A stretch of DNA of 64,000 nt from positions 50,260,290 through 50,324,289 of the forward strand of contig NC_065541.1 in NCBI RefSeq assembly GCF_932294415.1, given 5' to 3'. The notes under the pieces are model-generated. The model was not told where the DNA came from, ran no database searches, and saw only the letters and a list, made by a program, of their open reading frames with translations. Each line of letters starts with the position of its first letter. Within the stretch, counting starts at the first letter, position 1. This DNA comes from Quercus robur. Taxonomy: Eukaryota; Streptophyta; Magnoliopsida; Fagales; Fagaceae. A program made the position numbers and the translations under genes. Positions 24,209-34,209 of the stretch are shown in pieces.

Positions 24209-25102
24209 GTAAATCATCATTTACTTTAGTATACATACATATTTTGTTTTTTTGTTGTCTTTTCACTTGAACACAATCTGTATCGAATAACACAAATTCC
24301 ACATTATTTTTTTCCCAAGTACAATAGGGAATTCAATTTCTTTATCAAAAGAAAACGAAATCCTAATACAATACAAAAAATTAAAAAATCTTCTTTTTTG
24401 TTGAGAAAATTAAAAGAAGGAAAAATCAAAGAGAGAGACAGAGGAACTTTATTGGAACCACCGCCGGAATTGGTGGAGCGGAACACGGTGGCTGCTAGCT
24501 ATAGCCATGGAGATTGAGCATCAACTTCTCTCTTTCCCGATTCTATCCAAACCCTAACCCTTTTCTTTGATCTGGGTCTGAAAAGCATCAAATTCTCACT
24601 TAAACACCCAATTCTCTCCAAACCCCAACCCTTACTCTCTCTCTGATCTGGGTCTAAAAGGGGTGCGAGTGTGTGGGGTCGGGACCTCAGCTGGTAAGTT
24701 ACTGTTTACTTTTTTTTCTTTGTTTTTGCTTATGGGTTTGAGTTGGGAATGCAGGAAGCAGTGACGACGGGGTTGAGGGAGAGGCAGAGAGCAAGCGTGG
24801 AGGTGGAGAGACTGGTGGAGACGCAGTTGGGGTTGAGAGAGTAGAGCGCTAGGGAGAGTGAGGGAGAAACTCGGTTGAGGTGAGAGAGACGAGCCATGGA
24901 TTTTTGATGAGAGAGACAGAGAAAGTGAGAACCCATAGAGACAGAAGAAATGTTGAAAACTAATGTTAATTATGACTCATTGCTCTATTAAGTGTATTTT
25001 AAATGGCGTGGCTGATTTTAGGCCATAGATTGATTTTAAATCAATCTCAGCCTTTAACTGGACACTCTCCATTTCATATTGAAATGGAGAGGATCCGGAT
25101 CC
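24209..25102 (-). repeat. Right terminal inverted repeat of the MULE-like element
   Basis: Inverted match of 19385-20289. Read on the minus strand it has the same exon-like and Ser/Leu-rich stretches (24730-24936) upstream of the captured gene fragment, in the same direction as that fragment. Confidence 0.85.
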
Positions 25103-25563
25103 AAAAAACACATAAAGCAAGAGAAAATTGTGAGAGATAAACAGTGAGGAAAATAGTAGTGAGTGAAAAATGTTGTAATTTTTATTTAATATAGTAAAAT
25201 CATTTGGAGTTTGTTTTGTGATTTTTTCCTTTAAGGAGAAATGGTTTTCCATATAAATTATTGTGTTCTTGTGTGGTTGTGCTTCCATTGTGTTTCTGCT
25301 GTGCTTGTTGAAATTTATTTCCACTTATATAGAATTTTTCCTAACAATGGAAACTAATGCTACCAATTTTTTTGTTTTGTTTTGTTTTGTTTTTTTTTTT
25401 TTTTTTTTGTTTTTGTTTTTTGTTTTTTGTTTTTTGTTTTTTAATTTTTTATGATTCATAGTGCCCATGGATCTATTGTGACAATTATTGTGCTATTGCT
25501 AATGTGACACTGGATAGCAAAATCAGAGGAATATTCTCTAATCACACTTGTTCACCATCAATA

Positions 25564-25572
<9 letters not shown>

Positions 25573-25629
<57 letters not shown>
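25573..25629. repeat. (TA)n microsatellite
   Basis: An uninterrupted TA run of nearly 60 bp. A T-rich tract with repeated GTTTTT blocks lies just before at 25369-25450. At the corresponding place in the duplicate (41568-41578) only a few TA units remain. Confidence 0.95.
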
Positions 25630-25634
<5 letters not shown>

Positions 25635-25694
25635 TGATACATAGCAACATCATTGTTTTCAAATCTCATTATTCCATTGCTCTTTTAATTGTAT

Positions 25695-26497
25695 TTGTTT
25701 GTTCTGTTTAGACCCCTTAAACCAGATTGTTTAACCTAATATATTAACCAAGTGATTACTTAGGTTAATTATTCAGATTTAGGTTAAACAATAATAAATT
25801 ATATCATGCATAACAGTGGAAAAGTAAATAACACCACGATATGATGACCCAGTAAAACCAATGAAACAAACTATCTCAAGGTAAAAACCTGGGGAGGATT
25901 TGACCTAGCTATCCTCAAGGTAAAAAAATCCACTATAAGAGAATTGAAGTTTTTACAAAATATTTAACCATAAATCTATTGCTACCTCATTTAGTAACTT
26001 ACTGACACAACCATGTGCAAACTTCAAATCCACAGACTCTTTCTCTCCTTGGATTTACAGCAACACAAGCACCCACGCTTGTTACTTTGAGATCTCACTC
26101 AAAGGTTTTAGATCACCATTAGTAGTTGATCTTGTAACAGTAACTTCTACAACACTGGATCTTGAGATTCTTCAAGGAATATTGCTAATAGATGACTTTA
26201 GAGACCTTTGGGTACAAAACCCTAGATCTACAATAGGAGGCACAAGATGCACTCTTTTCTCTCTAAAAACCCCATCTAGGGTTAGCTTATAATGTCCTTT
26301 AAATACTGGAAAAAATGGATTGCAATTTGGGCTTCAAATGGACAAGTTATGGGCTTTTTACGTTTACTGATTTTTTGCTTATATGCGACTTTCGATCGAT
26401 TGAAAGGAATCGAACAGCAATCGAGAGGAATCAAGAGCAATCGAACAGCAATCGAGAGAACCAGATTGCAACTCACTTTTTTCATTCCTACCAAAAT
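25695..26497 (-). mobile_element. LTR-like sequence joined to the 3' side of the LINE
   Basis: It begins exactly where homology to the duplicated segment ends (25694/41646) and stops where the LINE ORF2 frame ends. On the minus strand it has a promoter-like region with GCTAACCCTAG near 26280, then a U5-like leader rich in AGATCTAGGGTTTTG and CTTGAGGATAGCTAGG. This layout resembles a plant copia LTR. There is no coding part, no clear target duplication, and no LINE sequence on its other side. The class is a guess. Confidence 0.35.
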
Positions 26498-28296
26498 TGA
26501 GTATGTGACAGTTCTTACACATACCATAATGAGATTGACCCATCTCTCACAAAAGCCCATTCTCCTCATAAGACTCTCCAAATACACCCACTCAACCCTA
26601 TCATAGGAGCAATAAGTATATTATTGGATATGAGTCTATTTTTAGCAAAGGCTGATTGGTTTTCAGTAATAAGGTTTGGTAGGAATTTTTTCAAGCGGTT
26701 TGCTAGGACTTTTGAGAAAACTTTGTATAATACATTATACAAGCTAATGGGGCTGAATTCAATAACTAATTCAAGACTATCAACTTTTGGTATAAGAGTA
26801 ATAAAGGTGTGGTTAATAGGTGAAGGTAATGTACCTATATTGAGCCAAGATAGGATAGAATTGGTAACATCAGAGTCTACCGTTGACCAAAAGTGCTGAT
26901 AAAACAGTGGAGGCATGCCATCAGGATCTGGTGCCTTCAAAGGAGCCATCTGTTTTAGTGCTTGTACTACTTCCCACTCCTGAAATTCGCCCACCAGTTC
27001 ATCATTCATAGATTTTGTCACTACTTGTGGGATATTTAAGAGAGCTTCTTGTACCCCCAATGGAGATGAAGATGAAAATAAATCAGAGTAGCATTAGATA
27101 AAGCTTTGACCAATCGCTTCTGATTGATCTTCCCATCTTCCATCTTGTGCTCGAATAGCCATGATCGTATTTTTTCTAAATCTCTTTGTTGCCTTGCTAT
27201 GGAAATATTTAGTATTGTTATCCCCCTTGCTCAACCAAAGGACCCTTGATCTCTGATTCCACATTCTGGACTCCTTATCAAGTAAAACATTTATCTCAGC
27301 CTTTAAAATTTTGATTAGAGAATTATTGCTACCCCTCATTGCTACTCTTTCTGCTGATACAAGCTCTTTTTTTTTTGCCTTCTCCAACTCCCTTCGAACA
27401 TTCCCAAAGCAATTGTGATTCCACCAAGTCAGGTCCTTCCCGCATTTTTCCACCTATTTTAGATTTTTTTTTATTTAAATTTGCTCCCTCCGTATTTATC
27501 CAAGCAGCTTCAACTATTTCTCCACACTTCGAATCGAATAGCCACATCTCTTCAAACCTAAAAAGTCTCCTTCTCACTGGTATTTCCAACCTAAACAGAT
27601 TAAAAAATAGGGGCATATGATTTGAAGTAATGCAAGATATGTGTTGTACCTGAGTTCCTAGAAACTGTAAAAACCAACCATTATTTGCTAATCCCCTATC
27701 TAGTCTCTCCCAAATGGGCACACCATTTTCGAAGTGTCTACTCCATGTGTACTTTGTCTCGGTGAATCCCAAATCCATAAAGCTACATTCATCGATTTCC
27801 TCCCTAAATAGCTGCATCTGATTATTGCTTCTCAAAGCTCCCCCTAATTTTTCATCCTAGCTAGTGATTTCGTTGAAATCCCCAGCATATAGCCATGGTA
27901 TATTCCTACCCCGATTAAGGCTTCTTAACTTATCCCAAACTTCACCCCTCCTAGTTGTATCTGGCTCCCCATAAAAACCTGCGAATCTCCAAACATCTTC
28001 CATACCCCCATTGATAATTGCATCAATGTAATATCTATGTGAATCTACTACCTCTAGTTTCACTAAATTTTTCCAAAACAGAACCAGTCCACCTCCTCTT
28101 ATAGTTCTCGATACCACCCATTTTTTATCAAAATTGATGGTTCTAAGAGTTTGATCTAGCCTTGCTTTATCTGCCCAAGTGCCCATGTCTTTACTATAAA
28201 CATGACAGAAGGATCTTTTGCTTGTAAAATTTCAACAAGCCCTCTCTCTATCCGTGGGTTCCCAAGCCCACGACAGTTCCATACTAAGAGATTCAT
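26498..28296 (-). pseudogene. LINE ORF2, endonuclease and partial reverse transcriptase
   Basis: It starts at the ATG at 28296 with MNLLVWNCRGLGNPRIERGL, the usual start of a plant L1 apurinic endonuclease. Recognisable parts then appear in several frames: WLYAGDFNEITS near 27860, YTWSRHFENGVPIWERLDR near 27730, and the reverse transcriptase entry KAPDPDGMPPLFYQHFW, FITLIPKV, ENQSAFAKNRLISNN (27060-26620). At least four frameshifts separate these. The frame ends at VCVRTVTYSILV, before the active site. Confidence 0.8.
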
Positions 28297-28746
28297 TGCT
28301 TCTGTTAGGGCTGTGAAACAGCCTCCGCCAATATCTGAGATTGCTGATCATTCTCCATAGAAACCTGTAGTCTCTTGTTTGTGACTTCCATTGGACTCCT
28401 GTTGTCATCCACGGATCTTTTACCCAAGGCAATTAATTATTTCAAGAGACCCGTGGTGTGATGGAGTGGATGTTTGAGCTCTAAGTAGGCGGGTCCACTT
28501 GCCAGTTGGAGGGGATATTTCATTGGAGTTCCCTACAGGTTTGCTTGACCGAGGATCCGTGGCCTTGTGTGCTTCAGATTGCTTTGACGTGAACACGGTT
28601 GCCTGTGGGACTGGATTATTGTCATCACGTGGTACATTAGTGACTTGAGTGGGAAGCAATTGATTGATTAATGTTGGGGCTAGGGCTTCCACGTTAAAAC
28701 TCCCCGAATCATGGCAATTGATTGGCATGTCAATCACGACAGTTTT

Positions 28747-29796
28747 CTAATTGATATTACTCTCATTCAAAGCCAATCCCGAATTATTAAGAGGAGGGAT
28801 TTTCGAGATTGTGCTATTGTGGGAATTTAATTTTTCCGTTTCCTTCCCAAGGTCTACCATCATTGATTGCTTTCCATATGAAGTCATTACCTCATTATGA
28901 GTTTCAGCCTCTTCACTATCAGCCCTACCTGTCTCCATCTCCACCGTGTCACTCCCATGAACTCCCACCTCCATTGGGACACCATTGTTAACCTCTGACA
29001 CCTTTGTTTTCATCGTCTTGGGGACCTCTTTGTCAAGGATTCTTGAAACAAAAAATACATTCTTCCCTCTTGACTGGAAAGGTTCGGCTCTAAGATGGGG
29101 GCCAAATTGTTTTTGCTTTGATGTCAATGTTCCCCTGCTTTGAATCCACACTTCACAGTCCCTATCATTGTGATTCAGACTCGCACACCAATAACATATA
29201 TTTGGAAGTCGCTCATATTGAAACCGCACCCAAGACTTCTTACCGTTTTCCACCGTAATAACTCTCCCTCGGCATAGCGAAAGATTAATATCCAGTCTAA
29301 CACGAACCCGTATGAATTTTCCTCCATCATCCTCAGTTGATTCCGGCAACCTATGCACCTCTCCAACAATATCACAAATGTTCTCTGCCACTTGTTTTGA
29401 CATAAAATGGACTGGGATATCATGAACTTGCACCCAAAACCACGCTTTATCAAAAGTTAACTCATTGAGTTTCGAGGACTCCTCAAATTTTTCCATGACC
29501 ACCAAATGCTTGTCGAAATTCCAAGGTTGATTTTCAATGATCCTTTCCTCTTCAGACATATTATCAAAGATAAAAAGCACCACATGATTTCCCATGTTTC
29601 GAATTTTAAAGCCATTCGTCGTTCTCCACAATTGTTTGAAAGTCCGCACCACTGCTTCCATAACAAGGTACCGTGGAGTCAGAAATTTTGTAGCTACAAT
29701 GCTTTCCTTGGACAATTCAACTTGTGGAAGAGCAAACCCCAAGTCCTCCTATTCAAAGAGAGTTAAATTACTCCAATTCCTAGTAAGATCCTCCAT
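28747..29796 (-). pseudogene. LINE ORF1, DUF4283 plus zinc knuckle
   Basis: ORF1 protein of a plant L1 element, thought to bind element RNA. It likely starts at the ATG at 29796 (MEDLTRNWSNLTLFE). A TAG at 29749-29751 then interrupts an otherwise open frame of about 330 codons. A DUF4283 domain covers about residues 30-170 (AVVRTFKQLW, GNHVVLFIF, PWNFDKHLVVMEKF). It is followed by the zinc knuckle CYWCASLNHNDRDC (CX2CX4HX4C). The C-terminal third is polar and unstructured in appearance. Confidence 0.8.
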
Positions 29797-29870
29797 AGAC
29801 AAAAAGCTTGAAAGAGAGTACCAATAATGAAGGAGAGTCAAGTAATAGAGATATTTGTGTTTCCCTAGAT

Positions 29871-29883
29871 CCCCCCCCCCACC

Positions 29884-29914
<31 letters not shown>

Positions 29915-29925
29915 AAAAAAAAAAA
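29871..29925. repeat. Poly-C tract followed by poly-A tract
   Basis: About 34 C (one A inside) followed by about 21 A. It sits just 5' of the LINE start. Such a junction of two homopolymers is rare and is also where sequencing errors gather. Confidence 0.9.
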
Positions 29926-29929
29926 ACCC

Positions 29930-30509
29930 ACAACCTTGGAAGACACCCTTGGTGGCTCTAGAGAGAGTAACAAAAAAACAAGACAATAAAGATTACAATT
30001 CCTATTGCCATCCTTATTCAATGTACAATGTACCAAATGTGTTAAGTTAATTATAGAGACTAGATCAAATTGACTGTAAGTTGAAAATAACATAAATCAA
30101 AATAACTGTTACCAAAATATAGGAACTAAATTGACAAAACACCTAAATATGACCAAAATGATATTTTGGCCATGATTGAATCAATAGCAAATGACAACTA
30201 TAATTACTATGGACCGAGAGTGACAATTATGTGGGGATAATTAATTATTGCTCATAAACAAACAATTGTGATGGAACTCCTTGTTATGAAGGTAATTCAA
30301 TCAATGGCCATATTTGGTGGAGTAAGTTTGTTACCACAACAATTATCACAACTTTTGTTACAACTCGTCTATGTAATAAGTTGTAAGTGGTGAAAAAAAT
30401 AGATCTATGTGGGTCTACAATTCTGCTACTTACAAATTGCCACATGCACAAATTATGGCAAAGTTTATAAAAATGGTTGTAGTAACAGACTTATAATATT
30501 TGTGATTGT

Positions 30510-30543
<34 letters not shown>

Positions 30544-31126
30544 GTGATTGTGATTGTAAATAGTGCCAGGAAAAAAGTGATCCACGTGGCTATCCTCTAG
30601 AATTAGAAGGAAAAATCCAAGAAGAAAAGTCTCAGCAACAAGCAAACAACCGAAAGGAAGATACTAAGCTGGCGACCATACTGCTAAAGTGAAGGCCCGC
30701 CTCCTGGATTATCTTAGGTTTTTCATTCACATGGTACTTTTTGTTAAAGGACACACAATAATAGGTCTTGTCAGTAATTCAGAGGGTCCAGTCTCATCCA
30801 TCTCTCGAGGAGCATGAGATGGATAGATATCTCTTGTAAGAGGATGTGTATCATGTTTAACACGAGGTAGGACTCATGATACGAAAATATGATGTATTTT
30901 TTCCTAGTATGGTTTTGCAGCCAATCCATCAATTGACCAAAAATAATTTATCATGATGAGTTAGGTCGGTTTTTGAGGGTCGATATGTTGGGTCGAGTTG
31001 CCAAATTTGCTTTGGTTGTTTTAGTTGATTATAAATATTTCACAGAAAAAAATATTATAAAATATTTTACGTCGAAACAAATGGAGCATTAATTGCATAA
31101 TACATTTTTTTTTTTTTTTGAACATT
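29930..31126. other. Intergenic stretch without recognised features
   Basis: AT-rich sequence with a (TA)n run at 30513-30541 and a T run at 31106-31120. The short open frames have no recognisable domains. I see nothing functional. Confidence 0.6.
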
Positions 31127-31131
31127 AGTTG

Positions 31132-31891
31132 TGTAGGGACACAAAATCTTTAACGGCCCAAAAACGATGTTGGGCTCGCACACGGAAAGTCCCTCACAAT
31201 AATATTTGTAGAGAGTGGGCTTGAAAGGCCAGCGTTGGATCACAGGGCGACACTTCGGGCCGGACTATAGGTGAACCAATATGAGAAAGAGCTTTAGGCT
31301 GGATATTCAGGCCCTTCAATCTTGTATCTAGGAGGATTTGGCTCCTCGGATCATGTCCGAGGAGCGATGATGCCGTCTCCGGTTACCCGTCGGTGGGTTT
31401 TTAGGTGGTGTCCGGAGTATATTATCCAGGCGTTCTCTTTCATTAAGTCTTTCTCCAGAAGCTAGATGGGAGAGCCTCTTTCTTTTGGTCACATAACATT
31501 CTCTTTTATACTAGCCTACGTTCATTGTCCTTCGTCCACGTGTAGGGTCGATCTTTCCAGGACAGATATCTGTCCCATCAGTCTAATCCCAAAATTGCTG
31601 GAGATGATCCATAAAGCCTAAGATCCCGGCTCTGTTAGGGGCAGTGTCATGTCAGGGAAGGGTATTAAAGACAACTTCCCTAGGATATTTTCTGATCTTT
31701 CTAGCTTACTCGTGTTCCATTCCTATCCCTGAGGTTTTGGACCTGCCGAGGACGAAACCGTCCTCGGCTGTGTCTTTGGGCCACTTTTTATGTTTCCTAG
31801 TTTCGAGCTTGGGCCCTGGCCTCCTTCAGTTTAGGACCGGTGGGCTTCCCATAAGCGTGTGGGCCGGACCCATAAACTATTGGACCCCACA
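31132..31891 (-). repeat. 3' LTR of the U5-U5 element
   Basis: On the minus strand it starts TGTGGGGTCCAATAG and ends GTGTCCCTACA, 760 bp. It shares CACAGCCGAGGACG-like blocks and the overall order with the LTR starting at 63511, so both belong to one family. A TATA-like region (AGTATAAAAGAG, minus) lies near 31515. Confidence 0.8.
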
Positions 31892-31905
31892 TTAGCCCCT
31901 CAAAA
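31892..31905 (-). promoter_or_regulatory. Polypurine tract of the U5-U5 element
   Basis: On the minus strand, TTTTGAGGGGCTAA directly precedes the LTR start TGTGGGG. Confidence 0.6.
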
Positions 31906-32219
31906 TCCTGCTGTCCAACGTCATGATAGGACAGGTGGATTTTGATGATGTCAAGCCCTTATTGCCGTTCACTTTCTTCGGATCTTGATCAACACTGGCA
32001 ACTCTTCCCCTCCCCAAGGAACGTACCGGTCTACGAGCCGTTTTTCCTGGATTTGCGTACGTTGCCGTTATGCCGCGTGGTTATCTGCAGCGTGTCTTTA
32101 ATATCTTCCCATTTACGAGACCTCCCAGATACAACGGTTACTGATGGTGTAGGAGAACGAAGCGGCGCGTTATACTCTGGATTTCCCTGGGGATCTGAGT
32201 GCGTTACATTCCCTCTTCT

Positions 32220-33900
32220 TCGTCCCCTATATAAAGAGAGAAGACAGAGGGTGACTTCTTCATATCCGAATCCCTCACGTTCTTCCCAGAGTCCACTTCC
32301 TCCATCCGGTTATTCCCTATTCAATAATACCTCTCTCATAGTAATCCACCATGAACAAATCCTTCCTTTCTCAGAAACGCCATGTCCTAACAAAACTCGA
32401 GATGGCTCGGTCGGGGCAAGGATGGCGGAGGCTTAAGATTTGCCTCCCCATTCTTTTAGCCAAAATCCGAAGCAGGGACTCGTCACACCCCATCTCTGGT
32501 GTGACTGAGTCGAAAACCTCCCTTGTCATCTCCATCTGCTCTCTCATGAGCATACCTAATATGGCTCCCCTTCTCCCTCTTTTGCTCCTTTTACTTTCTT
32601 TTCATTGCTTCCCTCTTCTTCTCCTCCTTCCCGCTCATGTCCTCCATCTTCTTTTTCCCTTGCATTCTTCAGCGACAAGAGTTTGCTGAAGTGCTTCCAT
32701 GTGTTCCAATTCGTCTTCCTTCTCCTTCATTATTTTTGTATAAGGCTCTTCTCCTGATATGAGCAGCACTGAGGCATAGATTTCAGAGAGACTTTGAAGG
32801 CGAGTTCAGAAGACACCTGATGGTTTACTTATTTGTATTACGGATGTTGTTATTGTTTTAGCAGTTCATTTTTTGTATAGGCTTGTTTAAGCCCTTCCTT
32901 GTACGTTGTAACAATTTTTCATATTAATAAAAGTTAGTGTTACTCTATTTCGTATGTCTTGTTTATATATTCTAACAAATGTGAAAGCGCTGCTCGGCAT
33001 AATAGTATAGCATTTGAATCAATAATAACTAAGGCCAAAGTAATCGTTGATAAAAAGATGCCACGATAACTTTAACAAAATTATTATGCAACATAACAAT
33101 CCGACCAGTGAGGAATGAGACTTATCTTAAAGTTAGCCGTGATGGGTGTTAAATGCTCGATAAGGTGTAAGAAGTAGTTATCCGAGGACATGTTACCCAC
33201 CGGATGAATGGCCTCCTTAGGTTGACGATCATTAGGTTATTCTGCCATCTCCATGATACGCGAGCCTTAACCTTTTCCAGTGTTTAAGCCGAGAAATTTC
33301 TTCATTCGGGCAGTTGATTTCCCAAGAAGCCTGAGTCCGAGGACTTTGCAAAACCTGAGTTTTGTTTAGGACTTATGCGTTTTATCTTATGTACTTGATT
33401 TTTCCCTTAGGCTTGAGTTCGATACTTGTGTCTTTATCGGTACTTGGTTTTCCCTTTTAACTTGAGTCCGAGGACCATGCAAGCCTTAGGCTCTGTTCGA
33501 GACCAATGTCTGCACCAGTACTTGGTTTTCCCTTTTAGCTAGAGTCCGAGGACCATGCAAGCCTTAGGTTCTGTCCAAGACCAATGTTTGCATCAGTACT
33601 TGGTTTTCCCTTTTAGCTTGAGTCCGAGGACCATGCAAGCCTTAGGTTCTGTCCAAGACCAATGTCTGCACCAGTACTTGGTTTTCCCTTTTAGCTAGAG
33701 TCCGAGGACCATGCAAGCCTTAGGTTCTGTCCAAGACCAATGTCTGCATCAGTACTTGGTTTTCCCTTTTAGCTTGAGTCCGAGGACCATGCAAGCCTTA
33801 GGTTCTGTCCAAGACCAATGTCTGCATCAGTACTTGGTTTTCCCTTTTAGCTTGAGTCCGAGGACCATGCAAGCCTTAGGTTCTGTCCAAGACTTTGAGT
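32220..33900 (+). other. Internal module 1: antisense TATA, leader, poly(A) signal, 78-bp repeats
   Basis: In plus-strand order: TATATAAAGAG near 32228; a leader with a short open frame containing AAACGCCATGTCC and AAAATCCGAAGCAGG; AATAAAAG near 32935 as a poly(A) signal; then a 78-bp tandem array (about 33400-33895). The same order recurs at 34210-36130. The direction is opposite to the retroelement. The reading frames (32351-32689 and others) have no known domain, so whether the unit makes a protein is doubtful. Confidence 0.5.
33400..33895 (+). repeat. 78-bp tandem array (array 1)
   Basis: About six units sharing GAGTCCGAGGACCATGCAAG and CTTAGGTTCTGTCCAAGACC. The unit length is a multiple of three, so a 26-residue repeat (starting MQALGSVQDQ) stays open on the plus strand in 33711-34007. 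Its core is shared with array 2. Confidence 0.9.
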
Positions 33901-34209
33901 TCAGATTTTCCCTTTCATTGAGCATTTCCCGAGGTGCCAAACAGGGTGTCCCTGGGCCTTCACGCAAAGCGGGCTTGGGCCGCGAATTCAATGAATCCGC
34001 GGATTAAAAGATATTTCTGCAAACTCTGGCCACGCAGTACTTCTCTGACGCCCCAAGGATCGAGGCGCGCCTTTACGATGCTCCTTGAGTCTCTTGGCTG
34101 CAGTTGATGTTGGAAGTTGAGCCAAGACTACTTTGTCTGTAGTGCTCCTTGGGACGCCGCGTAAGTTGACTGCCATTATCTTGTCTTTTCAAATAAATAG
34201 GAGGGAGAG

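Larger units (their letters stand above)
19385..25102. mobile_element. 5.7-kb MULE-like element with about 900-bp inverted ends
   Basis: Terminal inverted repeats at 19385-20289 and 24209-25102 match over almost their whole length; the outermost bases read GAATCCGGATCC on the left and GGATCCGGATCC on the right (inverted). Flanks GAAAAACAT (19376-19384) and AAAAAACAC (25103-25111) agree at 7 of 9 positions, fitting a 9-bp Mutator-type duplication. The homologous segment at 41220-41245 lacks the element entirely. No transposase is visible, so it is non-autonomous. Between the ends lie a captured gene fragment (22930-23510, minus) and an imperfect tandem duplication of about 360 bp (about 20640-20900 against 20990-21240). 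A poly-T run lies at 21834-21855. Confidence 0.8.
26498..29796 (-). mobile_element. L1-type LINE, broken and lacking its 3' part
   Basis: Minus-strand LINE with ORF1 (29796-28747) and ORF2 (from 28296). ORF2 holds an endonuclease and the first part of a reverse transcriptase, then stops abruptly at 26498 before the catalytic (F/Y)ADD box, and LTR-like sequence follows. Neither a 3' tail nor a target duplication is visible. A run of C and then A lies just upstream at 29871-29925. Confidence 0.85.

Noticed and set aside
32351-32689. 112-codon frame as a genuine small gene
   Set aside because: The second module copy (34296-34535) keeps only part of it and in changed form; there is no domain. 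It is reported only as part of the antisense module.
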